DNA from: Culex pipiens pallens
Taxonomy: Eukaryota > Arthropoda > Insecta > Diptera > Culicidae
Length of the DNA: 64,000 nt
Direction: 5' to 3'
Assembly (NCBI RefSeq): GCF_016801865.2
Contig: NC_068938.1
Location: 13,674,746-13,738,745 of the forward strand
A program made the position numbers and the translations under genes. The notes under the pieces were generated by a model. It ran no database searches. It had not been told where the DNA came from and worked only from the letters and a program-made list of their open reading frames with translations. Of this stretch, positions 1 to 12,090 are shown in pieces (position 1 is the stretch's first letter; every line of letters begins with the position of its first letter).

Positions 1-687
1 TTGGTGCCTTCCTCACATTCATAAAGTCAATATATTCAGTAAAAATAGCAACATTCCTCCTTAACATGTTTAACAAATCAACTTTATTACTCATTTCTTT
101 TGATAGGGTTCGCAGACCTTCAATTTTTCTGGCTCATCGGCAAGGTCTGATAAAAAACCTATTCAACGATAGTTTGCATGGAAGATTCAGACAATATTTC
201 TATCACAATATCTGAAATTCGGCCTCCTAAAAGTGTATAAATAACACTTAAGTGCTAATAAATTTTGAAAGGGTTATCAGATCTTCGATGTTATGGGCTC
301 ATTGGAAAGGTCTTTTTAAAATGTATAACATGATAGGGTTACTTGCAAAAACCACCTTTTTACAATCTTCCGGACATACGCCAAAATCGTTTTTTAGCTT
401 AACTTTTGAAGTACTTAACTAAACTTGCTGATTTTAAATAGAGACCTATGGGACCCCAAGATGGATCGAATGAGACTAATACGGTCAAAATCCGTTCATC
501 CAGTCCGGAGATAATCGAGTGACAATTTTTTTGTCCACCCACCTACATACATCCACACAGACATTTGCTCAGAACATGATTCTGAGTCGATATGTATACG
601 TGAAGGAGGGTCTACGAGGTCAAATTAATAAGTTCATTTTTCGAATGATTTTATAGCCTTTTCTCAGTAAGGTGAGGAAGGCAAAAA
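1..687 (+). mobile_element. Dispersed repeat family A, copy 1 (cut by window edge)
   Basis: The left end carries TTGGTGCCTTCCTCAC and the right end GTGAGGAAGGCAAAAA, so the two ends are imperfect inverted repeats sharing GCCTTCCTCAC. The right 170 bases contain ACATTTGCTCAG, GATTCTGAGTCGATATGTA and TTTTATAGCC, and these recur in the copies at 6422-7249 (inverted) and 59242-59967. An inner part holds CACTTAAGTGC as in copy 2. The other copies run about 35 bases beyond the TTGGTGCC end, so this copy probably starts before base 1. No coding frame is visible. I take it for a non-autonomous DNA element; the superfamily is not recognised. Confidence 0.75.
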
Positions 688-1990
688 TGAAAAAGTTGTA
701 TCGGCCAAAAATGGCTTCCATCACAAAATGTGGTATATTATTAAAAATTCACAATTTTGATTCAAAATTTAATTTAACATCCAAAAATGATTTTTGGAAA
801 CATCTTTTGGTAAAAACTTCCCAAAAATTACTATTTTTTCAAAAATTCCAAACTTATTAAAATTTAAAAAAATTTTTATGCGTTTTAACACGTAAACATT
901 TTCTTTTATACAAAATTATAAAAATCTTAAAATAATGTGTCAATATCGTCAATCATAACTTTAATGAATGAAAAGGCAGCTGGAAGTATTTTATTTTTAA
1001 ATCTCTGTAAAATTAAGTTTAATTACGATGTATAAGTTGCATATATTGTGTGGAAAATTGGAAAATGTTGTAATATTTTGGGTTATTAAGTCAAAAATAC
1101 AATATATATTTTTAAATATTCGTTCATCATTTCACAATGTTTTTTTTATTTTTCTGGAGTTTTAAATACCAAACGTTAAACAAATTATTATGAAAGCTTT
1201 TTTTACTAAACTTTTTTAAAAATACCCCAATTTCCGTATTGCGGACAAACGCAAAAATATATTACACTTATTCCTAACGACAAATAATCAGAAAAAGAAT
1301 CGATGATTATTTGTCATTAGGGATGTGCTGCGTTTTTAAGTTATTTTAACAAATTATTTTGATTTAATTTCTTAAATCTCAGTAAAATTAAGATAGCTCA
1401 ATAGTAAATTCGCTGACGATTTTTTTTTTATATTTCACTAATTTGAACTCATCGATATTTTAGTCGGATGATAAACTTGAATTACTGCTTATTTTAACAA
1501 TAAACACAATTTTTCTAAAAATGATTTTGCCATTATTTAAAGCAGATTTTATAGTCCGTTAAATTGCCATGAAATTCCAAATTTTTGTAATTGGCATGGC
1601 GCGAATTTTCAATTTTCTTGCCGTGAAAAATAACTAGCCCTAATTATGATCAAACGATTTTTTTTACTTTGGCGATTACAACTTAGTGTTGAACCGAATA
1701 TTAAAATGATGCAAATACATTAAAAATTACGAGCAATAATGAAAAACTTATGTGAGACACGACAAAAGATATTAACACATGATTGTAGTATCGGCCAAAA
1801 TATATTAAACAAACTAAATAAAATAAAGGCAAAAAACCACAAAGATTTTCACAAAATACGGCAAAATAAAAAAAAATATCATAAAGTGTGTAGTGGTTTA
1901 GCAAAAGTTACAAATAAGTTTTTTTTATAATTAAATTACGTGATATTTAAAACCAAAAATATCTTTAACTCATGATGTGAAAATATCTTT
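688..1990. other. AT-rich non-coding stretch
   Basis: AT-rich DNA with many A and T runs. Open frames here are short, lysine- and phenylalanine-rich, and unconvincing. Apart from the hairpin at 1273-1321 I see nothing specific. Confidence 0.6.
1273..1321. repeat. 18-bp stem hairpin
   Basis: CCTAACGACAAATAATCA (1273-1290) and TGATTATTTGTCATTAGG (1304-1321) are inverted copies with one mismatch around a 13-base loop. It could be a tiny foldback element or a remnant of one. No terminator role is implied in this eukaryotic setting. Confidence 0.7.
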
Positions 1991-2660
1991 CTATCCTCTC
2001 TCTTTTCTGGATTAATCCATTCATGACAACAACAACAAACAGACTGGCACAAACTTATTCATACGCACACACGCGTGCCCCAGCATACAATACAGTCAAT
2101 CATTCATTAGCAAAATAAGATTAATTGTTAATCACACTGAAAGGACGGACGCAAGTTGAACCGGAGCAGTGTTGGTTGGGGCGGGTATTCTCAATTAGGG
2201 TCCATTATATGGAATGATTAGTGTCTTCCCCGGAACCACCTCCCCCCTTCATCAATGAGCTGCGTTTCCATTGATTGGTTTTTCTTTTGTTGTTTGGTAG
2301 TCAGTCAGTCTGCGCGCCCTTCTTTTAGATTTGCTTGCGAGCCCGAGTCTATGGAGTTCGGTGACGAAGATCTTGCGCTAAGACTAAGACTGTGACCAAG
2401 ACGGGGATGGGGGGACGGGAATGATTAAAGTGCAACCATTACCGGTTTGGGGCAGCAACAGGGGAGGGGAGGCAGGAATGTGGAAGTGGATAGCTTTAAT
2501 TATACTCGGCTCTAATGAGCCTTGGTGGGGCGTTCTGGGTATGTATATGCGTAGGGAGGGTCACGTGATGAGATGGGTGGTGGAGACTGGTATTCTCTTA
2601 CCTTTTTATGTTATGCTGTTTTGCTCAATTGACCGGTTGGAGTAAGTTCTGAAAGAAAAT
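1991..2660. other. GC-balanced unique island
   Basis: Composition rises clearly above the flanking AT-rich DNA and no repeat signature is visible. It contains the palindrome GGATTAATCC at 2009-2018 and G-rich stretches near 2400-2480. Open frames in it are short and unrecognised. It may be a regulatory region or diverged unique DNA; nothing shows an exon. Confidence 0.4.
2009..2018. promoter_or_regulatory. Palindromic paired homeodomain-type site
   Basis: GGATTAATCC is a perfect palindrome made of two facing GGATTA half-sites, the core recognised by K50 homeodomain factors (Bicoid/Orthodenticle type). Such a 10-mer can arise by chance in 64 kb, so function is only suggested. Confidence 0.2.
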
Positions 2661-3110
2661 GCAAAAATGAACGGTAAGTTAGTTTTTTTTTTTTTTTTTT
2701 CTTATGAATATAATTATGAATGCTCTTATGGCCCATCTACAATCTCTTAACTTAAAAAGTTGAAAATGTTTTAAATTGAATTTAAATTGATCTTCATAAT
2801 AGTTCCATAAATTCATATAAACTTTATAACAAACATCTTTACCACTATTTGAACAGGCCTTTAACGAAAAAAAATCAATAATGCAACATGAGGACATAAG
2901 GAATATATAGGCAAACTTTCTTCCATTTTCTTTTCTGTACGCTTACCCTTTTTTAATTTTTTCACCTTTTATTCTTTTTTACGCCTTTATCAGATCAAAA
3001 ATTAACTTATCCATTGTCGACTAATAAACATTTATTGTATAACGATATGAAAAATTCCTATCACGGTTTAAAAAAATTTGCCAAATATTGTTTACATGCT
3101 CTCAAAATTT
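2661..3110. other. AT-rich non-coding stretch with poly(T)
   Basis: A T run of nearly 20 bases lies at about 2682-2700. The remainder is AT-rich sequence with no repeat or gene that I can recognise. Confidence 0.5.
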
Positions 3111-4260
3111 CTTATTAATTTCACTTCCCTCGCTAACCTCCCACAACCTCCGCGTACCGAGATGCGATCATCCCAAGGGGGAAGGCAGTTGGTGTCGGTA
3201 ATGTTCAACATTACTCATTGTCGGCACGCATATCGTTCGCCACACACGCGAACATCCTCCCACCTCCCCCCTTCAATACCCCACTTCCAGTGTTCAGACC
3301 ACAACCCACCAAGGGGGGAAGAGCAAACAGCAAATTACGAGAGGCGTTGCATAAATATGCATATGCGTAATTGAATTAATTGAGTTTAACAGCAAAATAA
3401 CAACATCTCGCACTTTGATTATCGTCTCCCCAGGGCAGTGGTGACTTTGAGGAGGTTGAGGTTGCGTTTTGAGAGATGTCATCTTTATTAACTTTCAGCG
3501 TAACAACGGCGGATCAAAGGCGGACTCAACGGCGGGGTTCGAAACGACGATTGAAAAACATGTTTTCGTCTGTGGTCTGTAAAGTAGAGGAAAGAAAGCT
3601 GCCCTACAAGGTGTGGGAGAGATTTTCAAAACTTGATTAAGTGAAGGTGTGTATGAAAATGAACCCTATGGGAAGTGGGCCTCTGTCACTCGTCTCCCGG
3701 TGGGAAGGCAGATTGTAGGGAAGAGATTTTCCGTGGTTTAATTTCAGGGTCTTGAGGCAGATGATGAATAACTTGAAGAAGAAGATTTCAAAGAGTTGAA
3801 GAAGGGTCGTCCCGTCAGGTGTGCCAGAAGTGGAGGAGGGCGGCAGCTCAATGGATAATGATAGTATCGCTAGACACGTACCCATAAAATAATTATTGGG
3901 TCGGGATTCAAGTTGTTTTTATTCCACATCTCTTCCTCCAACCTGGCCTCGAAGAAACCCGGGCTGTGGTTTCGTTTTCTTTGGTCGTGTTTTTGTCGTT
4001 GCCTCCTTTTCTGTGGTTTCTCTCTTCCCCTTCGAGTTTGGCCGCTTAGCTGGTTCAGCAGACATCCAGAACCTCGGGTCAAAACAATAAAACGACGACG
4101 ACCAGAAAAAAAGAGAGGAGAACGTGAAGCTATTTTGGATTCTAATCGATTCAAAGCTCCAGTGCACGGAAAAGGTGTTTTTATTTCGAAGGGGAGTAGG
4201 TCACCTATAATGGCGGAATGTGAAAACACATATGATTTTTCTTATTTTATTGAATAAATT
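3111..4260. other. GC-balanced unique island
   Basis: Unique-looking DNA with overlapping open frames of up to 119 codons on both strands (3870-4229 minus, 3913-4257 plus). Both share the same low-stop region, so neither stands out as real. Around 3350-3380 there is an AT-rich motif group with ATATGCATAT followed by TAATT/AATTAATT, typical of POU or homeodomain target clusters. No splice pattern or protein family is recognised. Confidence 0.4.
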
Positions 4261-4304
4261 TGATATCATAAAATTGAAAATTCAGAAAGGAGAACAATTT
4301 TCAC

Positions 4305-5816
4305 TAAAAAAAATACTATAAAATCAAAAATAAAAAATAATAAAAAAAATTCAAAAAAAGAAACCAAAGAAACAAAAAAAAAACAAAGAAACCAATGAAC
4401 AAAAGAAAACCAATGATTAAAATAAAAGCAAAACAAAAAAATATAAAAAATATTAAACCCAAAAATAAAACAAATTAAAACTCATAAAACAAAAAAAAGC
4501 AGGATAACAAAACAAATGGACCAAAAAACAAACAAAAATTAAATAAATAAGCAAATATACAAAACAAAAAAACGCCAAAACCTAATAAATAAAATAAAAA
4601 TTAATTACCTACAAAAATCAAAAACTTAAAATAAATCCAAAAAGAAATAATGCATCAAAAAACAAAACACAACAAACCACAAATTCAAAAAAAAAAATAA
4701 ACACTTAGTACAAAAAAACTAAAACCAAAAATTTTAAAAACAAAACACCAAAACAACAGAAAAAAACCAAGAAGCCAAAAAAACAAATACAAAAATCAAA
4801 GAAAACACCAAAAAACACATATTAACTTAATATACTTGCTTACTCTATCAGAAATAAGACCCAACGCCGAACTAGTCGAAGATCGAAAAAAACAGATAGA
4901 AACAGAAAAACCAATAAAAATAAATATTAAAAAAAAACTAATCATAAATAAAAAAAATAAACAAAAAAAAATACAAAAAACATAACTACACACAAACCAA
5001 AAAATCACCAGAAAATAAACCTAAAATCTAAAACCATAAAATTGAACAAAAAACCCAAAACGAGTAAAAAACCAAAAATAAATGAAAAAAAGCAAAATAG
5101 CAACAAAAAACAAAAGATCCAAAAAATTCAAACAAACAAAAATTCAAAAACCCAAAACAAACAAAATTACAAAAACACCAGAAAATTGAAAAACTATAAA
5201 ACAAGAAACAATTAACCAAAAAGCCAAAAAAAAACAAGCAAAAATTTTTAGAAGCCTAAACAAAAAATCAAAAAAACACAATACAAACCAAAAGAGAAAA
5301 TAAAAAAAAACAAAAATAAAAACACAAAAACCAAAAATTCAATAAAAATCACCGAAACAAAATTTAAAACTAAAAATAAATGACAAAAACCTTTAAAAAA
5401 AAGTAAAAAAAAAACTGAAAACAAAAAGCAAAATAGCAAAAAAAAACAAAAGATCAAAAATACTCAAATACATAAATTTCAAAAAAAATACATAAATTAC
5501 AAAACACCAATAAAATAAAAATATCCAGAAATCGACAAAAAAAAACAAAAAAAAAAATACAAACACGATATAAACCAAAAAAAAAACATAAGAAATAAAA
5601 AAAAACAAAAACACAAAAAAACAAAAACTCCAAAAACAAATCACCGGAAAACAAAATTAAAAACTTTAAAAATATAACAAAAAAAAATACTAACAAATGT
5701 AAAAAATCCAATAAAACAAATACCAAAATAAAAAAAAAATATCAAGCCAAAAAAAAGCAAAAACAACTTAAAAAACATAACTTTTTTTTTTGGTTTTTGG
5801 GTTTTGGTTTTTTGTT
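4305..5816. repeat. Strand-skewed A/C low-complexity tract with T/G end
   Basis: For about 1.5 kb the plus strand is almost only A and C, as irregular AAAAC, AAAACC and AAAAATA strings with hardly any G or T. At 5781-5816 it flips to T/G (TTTTTGGTTTTTGGGTTTTGG), so the end could fold back onto the tract. A stretch of ordinary complexity (about 4818-4886) is embedded. The minus-strand frames here (Phe/Leu/Cys-rich, 69-90 codons) are artefacts of the skew. Confidence 0.8.
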
Positions 5817-5895
5817 GAAAAAAGGAAAAGGTTTTTCAGGCAAGACAAGGTTACTTTACTACTTTACATTATTCCTGAATTTTAGATTTTTTTAT

Positions 5896-6212
5896 ACAAT
5901 TCAGCCTCGAATGGTCATGGCCAAATTTCACTTCGGATAATCAAATCTTTGGATAATCTAATCACAAAAAAATCGTTGTCTTATTTTTGATTGTTGAGAA
6001 ATTTTGATTTTTTAAATTCAAGATGAAGGCCAAAATTGCTATGATTTAAAATTTAAAAAATCTTTTTTTTTTAATTTTAATATGCATTCCAAAACTCGAA
6101 TTTGAGGTTAAAAGAATAAAAATAAAAAATACGAAAAAATAGGTTCGTTCATGATTCGATTATCCGAAGTCCCTTTGGGTAATCAAAGCTTCGGATATTG
6201 AAGTCTGGATGG
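5896..6212. mobile_element. Degraded pogo-like MITE (family B)
   Basis: The element lies between TA dinucleotides at 5894-5895 and 6213-6214. The left end includes CACTTCGGATAATC and the right end GATTCGATTATCCGAAGT and AAGTCTGGATGG, matching the better preserved copies at 55926-56310 and 62154-62637. The ends are diverged, so this is an old copy. TA targets and CAGTC-type ends point to the Tc1/mariner-pogo group; no transposase is present. Confidence 0.6.
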
Positions 6213-6421
6213 TATTTGAGTTCAATTGAATTTATTTTTATCGGCAAGGCAAGCCTCAAACCTCTCATACAACATCCATCAGTTTATGATTGTAATAAGA
6301 ATTTATAAATACATAAATAAAGTACTTCATTTTTCATCAAGTAAAAGGTTAAAAAATGGGAATATTCGTAATATTCTGTTTTTTTTTTTTTTTTTTTTTT
6401 TGAACTCGTAAGGAAACAAAC
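6213..6421. other. AT-rich spacer with long poly(T)
   Basis: Short AT-rich spacer between two repeats, with a T run of more than 20 bases at about 6380-6402. Nothing else is seen. Confidence 0.5.
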
Positions 6422-7249
6422 TTTTTTCCTTCCTCACCTTACTGAGGAAAGGCTATAAAATCACTCGAAAAACGAAATTCTTAATTTGACCTCCTAGACC
6501 CACCTTCACGTATACCTATCGACTCAGAATCAAATTCTGAGCAAATGTCTGTGTGTGTGGCGGGAAGTTGATCAAAAAAATTTGCACTAGATTATCTCAG
6601 CACTGGCTGAACCGATTTGGACCGTTTTGGTCTCATTCGATCCGACTTGGGGTCCCATAAGTCGCTATTGAAAATTATAAAGTTTAGTTAAGTACTTCAA
6701 AAGTTATGCTAAAAAAACGATTTTAGCAAAAGTCCGGAAGTTATAAGCACTTAAGTGCTATATATGAACTTGAAGCCGGATCTCAGATAATTTGATGAAA
6801 ACGTTGTCCGGATCTATCACGCGACCTGTCGTTTGATAGGTAATCAAAAGACCTTTCCAACGAGTTCAATAGATTGCAGATCTGACAACCCTATCAAAAG
6901 TTATAAGCACTTAAGTGTTATTTATGAACTTTTTAGAGGCCGGATCTCAGATAATTTGATGAAAACGTTATCCGGATCTATCATGCGACCTGCCGTTGGA
7001 TAGGTAATCAAAAGACCTTTCCAACGAGTTCAAAAGATTGCAGATCTGGCAACCCTGTTAAAGGTTATAAACACGTAAGTGTCCTGAATTATGAAGATCT
7101 GACTAACCAATTTGATGGTATGAATAATTAATCAAGTTGATAGAACACTGAAAGGTCCGCCCTTTTGTATCTATTTTGGATAGCATTACCCTCTAAATGT
7201 GAGGAAGGCACCAACCACCTAAGGGTGGATTAAGTAACGTTTTTTTTTT
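6422..7249 (-). mobile_element. Dispersed repeat family A, copy 2 (inverted)
   Basis: Reverse-oriented relative of 1-687 and 59242-59967. It starts with CCTTCCTCACCTTACTGAGG, has CGACTCAGAATC and GAGCAAATGTCTGTGTG, and ends with GTGAGGAAGGCACCAACC followed by CCACCTAAGGGTGGATTAAG and ACG plus a T run. Copy 3 has the same extension beyond GGTGCC, so the family's outer end includes a small CCACC/GGTGG hairpin and an A/T run. An internal duplication (6740-7080) makes this copy longer than the others. No coding frame. Confidence 0.8.
6740..7080 (-). repeat. Internal tandem duplication, period about 160-164 bp
   Basis: Two successive units begin with TTATAAGCACTTAAGTG at 6741 and 6901. Both continue with GGATCTCAGATAATTTGATG, GTCCGGATCTATCA or TATCCGGATCTATCA, and AAGACCTTTCCAACGAGTTC. 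A third partial unit begins near 7065. The units differ by scattered substitutions, so the duplication is not recent. Confidence 0.8.
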
Positions 7250-9110
7250 GTTAAATCAAAAGAACTTTTTAATCACACTGTTGTTGACTTTCCAAACCTT
7301 TTTTGGAACCCTGGTGGTACTTCACTTCAATTTAAATCCCTTAAACAAAATTTGATTTTTGATTCAGAAATATCGTTTAGAGGATTAACCTCAACACATT
7401 CAAATAAAGCAAAACGCTCACTTTTCAGCTCTTAGTTCTAAGAACCGTCACGCCGATAAAGCCAAACCTAGCCTCCGGAGGTGTTTGTGGATAAAGTTTT
7501 TTCCCCCTTCCGTTCGTGTTCCTTGGCTGGTCCACTTCTTGGCACACATTTTTCTGCTCACTGGCTGGCTCTGGTGGCCACGGCGGTCGCCCCTCGAGGC
7601 CAAAGAAGAAAAAAGCTCCCCAGAACCGACGACGACGACGACTGCGATTCGGTATTTTTCGTTGGCCTCCGGTTCTGTTGGTCGGTTTTTCGTGCACGTA
7701 ATAATAATGCTTATAATAGGTTAGCGTATACAGTAATTACACAAAAATTCTCTATAATTTACATTTCAACCTTAAGTGATGGTTAGGTATAACAAAACAA
7801 GGGGAGCAACACAAAAAAAAACACAAGTGAAAGAAGGCAGGTTCGTGAGGCTGGAGGCCGGGTGAACCGTTCGGAACGTCAGAACTTGGCCACTTGGCTC
7901 GAGAACAGAAAAGAAGAAGGTAGACATAAAAAACACATAAATACTAAATCGATTTGAACTCTGAATTTCTTCGTGGCCTCAACTTCGCCTTCGCCAGGAC
8001 TTGAAGACGGACGCGATTTAACGCCTTTCTCCTGTGGGAAGAGACGCTCCTTATCGGGCCACGTTTATCTAGTGGGTGAATTGCTGGGTTGGGAAAGGAT
8101 TCCTCTATGTGTTTTGAAGAAAAATTACCCAACAACACAATACTTGGGGAAGAAGGGGTTTGGGTTCTGAAAATAAGACGGTACATTAAAGTATCATGTG
8201 AGAAAAGTTCTCCCAAACCGACAGCGTATATTTAGCGCTCGGGAATTAAATTATATGGCAAGCCGTAAGACGCGAAATTACAGACGGACAGTCTGGACAG
8301 GGATGTTTGGAAGCACCGGCAATAACACATGGTGCATTGAAGGTCAGCTGCAGCTGTTGACTTCAAGAGATTGGATTCTTTGTTTTTTACGAAAAAAAAT
8401 TGATATCTCAAATTTTTTGTACAAAGCAAAAGCCAGGAATTAGGAATAGGAACTTTTAATTTTTGGTTTAAAAAGAATCTTATTTGGTGTTGTTTGCGTT
8501 CAAGGGAAATTCAAGATTTTCCTCACAATATTTGTTTTTTTTGCTCGGTTTTAATATTGAAATTTAAAATAATTTCATCAATTTTAAACCTTTCAAATTA
8601 TGCCAGCTGCACATGTGACGCAACAATCCGTCATTCACGCTGCGTGCAATTCGCCAGAAATTTTTCACTCAACCGCGATGAAAAGTGAAATCTTGCCCCG
8701 CTCGTCGGCGAACCCTCATTTAATTGAACGATATTATTTATTAGATAAAAGTCGGCACACGCAGCATGAAGGCAACCGTCTGACGTTGAGGCCCAGGTCA
8801 AAGCTTTTTTTTTTTTTTTGCGGTCGACGGCCATATCGCGCACTTTTTCTTGCCACAACACTATCGGGGAACGTCGCCGGGGCGGTTCAAAACAATTGAG
8901 TCATCATATTTAATAAAAGGCCTTTGAACGGTTTGCTCTGCGTCCCTCCTCTGCTCTGCTGCCCCACGTGTGCAGTTCTGCCGCGCCCCCTGGTGAGGTG
9001 AGGCCGTTTGAAGGGTGGCAGAATCTCTCCGCAAAGGTTGCGGTTACTGGGGGGGACAGTGGGAAAATTGGAGCGAAAATTGGTCAAAAATTAACACTTT
9101 TTGAATACAT
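7250..9110. other. Mixed unique region with GC-balanced islands
   Basis: After a short AT-rich start the sequence is GC-balanced at about 7425-8450 and 8600-9080. It contains a (ACG)n run near 7629 and abutting CAGCTG E-boxes at 8345-8356. Overlapping frames of up to 101 codons occur on both strands around 7425-7786, with low-complexity content and no family I recognise. No exon is supported. Confidence 0.4.
8345..8356. promoter_or_regulatory. Two abutting CAGCTG E-boxes
   Basis: CAGCTGCAGCTG is a perfect palindrome made of two adjacent E-boxes, a class bound by bHLH factors. Seen directly; occupancy is unknown. Confidence 0.2.
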
Positions 9111-10498
9111 CGATTCTTTTTAAATTTCCATAAATCTTTTTTTGTATTTTTAACCAATTGTAACAAAAATCAAATTTCATGGTTATTTCTGTTCAAAAAC
9201 CAATTAAAATGATTTTTTTTATTTATTTTTTTTGTAAAAAAAAAAGTTTCGAGCAAACTTCCCACCGTGCTTGATGTAGGTGCAAGACTGTGAGAGCATT
9301 ACGTGCCACAATACGGAGCAGCAGGTCGCCGACGATTTTTTTCCCCTTTGAGCGTTCAATTTCCTACTCCACCAGCTCAACCGCGGTCGATGGCGGGTTG
9401 AATGTAATTTTTATGCAAAAAGAAAACCCGCACTCGTATGCAGCTACGTGATGGCAGTCTTTTCGAAAGTGTCTTATGTGAAATTACTGTTGATTTTTAT
9501 AACTTTAATGAGTTATTAGTCGAGAATTTAAGGATCAACAAAAACATACTAAAAAATATTATGACATAATCTCAAATCGGACATTTACGACTTTCACGAT
9601 CTATCCTTAAATTTCGCACGTAAAAATATCGAGAGTGAAAACAACCAAGTGCCACGTTTAATCGATCCTAGACACGCACGCAGTTTTCGAGCACCTTTTT
9701 GCCCCGTTGGGGTGTGTGCAATACGTCATTACATCGTGTGCTAACACGTCATCAACGCGGTCGTTTCGTTGGTGCGGACTGTGTAATTGTACGATGTACC
9801 GCCCTAGGGCAGGTCTCCGCTAAATTGATACCCCAGAGAGCGAAAGAGCATTGTCCCATTATCACGTGTAATGAATCGTTTTACTAAACTTGGAAAAGGG
9901 GATTTTTTTATTATAAGAAAGATTCGACAAATTTAACTAGTTCACAAACAATTCTATACTTAATGTGCATTTAATAACCTCTTGTCCAAACTGTCAAAGC
10001 ATCCAATGAATTCCTGTTTTACGTTCAGTAAACAAACTATCAATCGTACAAAAAACGTGAGAACGATGAGTTAGTTGGAACCATCCAACCAACCTTCTTG
10101 AACCAACTCTGGGGGTCCTAACCAGCTGTGTGGTGACATCAAGTTCCAGCCCCACCAAGTCACGGTGGTCAGATTGAATTTAGTTGGGGGTAGCTATAAG
10201 TGAGGGTGTCAAGCGCATAAACATTTTCCTTTCCCGTGGCATCTCATCTGCACCTCTGCAATATTTTCCCTCTCCGGCCAGCCTGGAAGCGCTTTGTCTA
10301 TGTCCGCAACAACTTGGCACACGTTCCGTTACACCGGGCGACGGAAGTTGCTGGAGTTGCCGACCGGCGTGTGCCGTCCACTAAAGAGACTCTCTTGTCA
10401 AGGTTGTGGTGACGGTGACTTGTTGAGGAGATATTTGGGAAATTTCAAAGGACTTTATGTAAAGATTTCAAGTTCTTCAATCTAATTTCATCTGACTA
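9111..10498. other. Unique DNA, AT-rich to GC-balanced
   Basis: AT-rich at 9111-9250 and 9480-9620, GC-balanced at about 9250-9470 and 9650-10440. Frames of 62-66 codons at 9699-9887 and 10184-10485 have no recognised similarity. No repeat signature is visible. Confidence 0.4.
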
Positions 10499-10500
10499 TA

Positions 10501-10735
10501 CAGTACGATTATCCGAAGTACGGGATAACATTTAATTTTGGAAAAGCGAATGTATGGATAATTGAATCACGAAATTTGCATTTTCGTATGTATCACAATT
10601 TTGGGACTCTGACCTAAAATACGACATAAAAAATGAACTCATCTTATTTGGGGTCACTGAACTCGAATTTGACTTAAAAAAAAAAATTATAATCTGTAAT
10701 ATTTTTAAAGAAACCTCCGAATAAACGAGTTTATT
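10501..10735. mobile_element. Family B (pogo-like) MITE, diverged
   Basis: TA at 10499-10500 is followed by CAGTACGATTATCCGAAGT. The interior has GGGGTCACTGAACTCGAATT, the reverse-complement counterpart of the interior of the 55.9-kb copy, and the far side ends with a diverged CTCCGAATAAACGAGTTT. The outer right end is not recognisable. Confidence 0.55.
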
Positions 10736-11972
10736 AAATCTTGTTAAACCTAGATTTATTTGTAAGTGACGATTTGTTCATGTAAATTTTTATTTTTAAT
10801 AGTTTTTTTTTACCAATGAACCCAGAAATACCATCTATTATTCCTAGCTATCACATTTATTCCAGCATATCTTTCATTTCTGTATTCGTAATAGTTCGTG
10901 AAATATCTCTTCGATTCTAATTTATATTTTTGGTTGATTTTACCCTGTTTTTTTTCATTTAATTATTTCAAATTCTTTTTTAAGTTTTTTGTGTCACAAG
11001 ATAGGATACATTGATGAGTTATTTTCGGTGTTTATGATTTTCATAAGTGTTCTTTTTTTAAAAGTTTTTTAAATTAAATATTTTACGACTTTATCCTGAA
11101 TATAAAACGATTTTGATTTTTTTAATTTCTTGAAATCAATTAAAAATCTTGATTTAATTAAGTAAAGAAAACAATTTAGAAATATTTTTTTCCTGATTAT
11201 TTTGTAAAAATATAATCAAATAATATATCATACATATCGAAGAATATTAAAAAAAATTAAGGCAAACATTTATTTTTGTGTTGATGGTATTATGGATTTA
11301 AAGTTATTGAAGTTTACGAAAAATCTTGGTAATGTTATTTAAATAACTTTATCACAAGATTCAAGAATAGATTTTCGAAAAGATAAGGTTTTATCAGCTA
11401 GTTATTTTTTACTTAACGGCAAACATAGAAAGATCTGGTTCTTTAGTCTTAGCCACTAGCCTTAGCCTCACTGCCTAGCGATAATTGAAATCGCTAGATA
11501 AATCATTTCAATATTACAATATAACTACTAAAATTAAACAAAATTAAAAGCTGCAATGGAAATAACTATATTTTCAAACCATCAAGTCGAGGAATGTTAA
11601 TAATAGAAATATTTGAAAAAGGTCTTAAAATTTGTGTAATTATAATAAACCTATCACAATAAATTTAATTTAAAATAGTATTTTCAGTGTTGTTTTTTTT
11701 TATTTGAGCAAAATGTTCTTCATTGATTTATATTATTGGTTCATTGGAAATTACCACAATTATAAAATCTGGATAGATGTGCTTGAAATAAGCATGCATT
11801 TTATTTAAATAAAGTGTTTACACAAATTTTAAGTATTTATACAAAATCTGATGATTTCTGTTTACAAATCATTTGAACTGCAACAAATCATCATCAACCA
11901 ATCAATCCGCGAAATGCCCGATACAATGTATGAAAAACGATCAATAAAATGTAAGACTGAGTTCAGTAACTC
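10736..11972. other. AT-rich non-coding stretch
   Basis: AT-rich sequence with no open frame of interest and no clear terminal or tandem repeat. Confidence 0.5.
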
Positions 11973-12046
11973 GATGCCTCTGTGCTCTCTTAGGCTAACT
12001 AGATAGGAAAACCAGCAAGCTTAGTACAAGAGAGCACAGAGGCATC
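11973..12046. mobile_element. Short foldback element, family D
   Basis: Arms GATGCCTCTGTGCTCTCTT (11973-11991) and its exact reverse complement (12028-12046) give a perfect 19-bp stem around a 36-base loop. A diverged relative flanks the large transposon at 15873-15921 and 22294-22313, which shows this is a mobile or dispersed family. No coding capacity. Confidence 0.75.
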
Positions 12047-12090
12047 AAACTGTGAAAATGCTGGAATCAAGTCTCTTCAAAGATTTGAGC

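Noticed and set aside
4796..5726. Series of minus-strand Phe/Leu/Cys-rich frames resembling membrane proteins
   Set aside because: The complement of an A/C-only tract contains mainly T/G codons, so hydrophobic residues and few stops are expected.
5781..5816. Telomere-like T/G repeat
   Set aside because: Irregular TTTTTGG/TTTTGGG strings over only 36 bases, joined to the A/C tract; no regular telomere unit.
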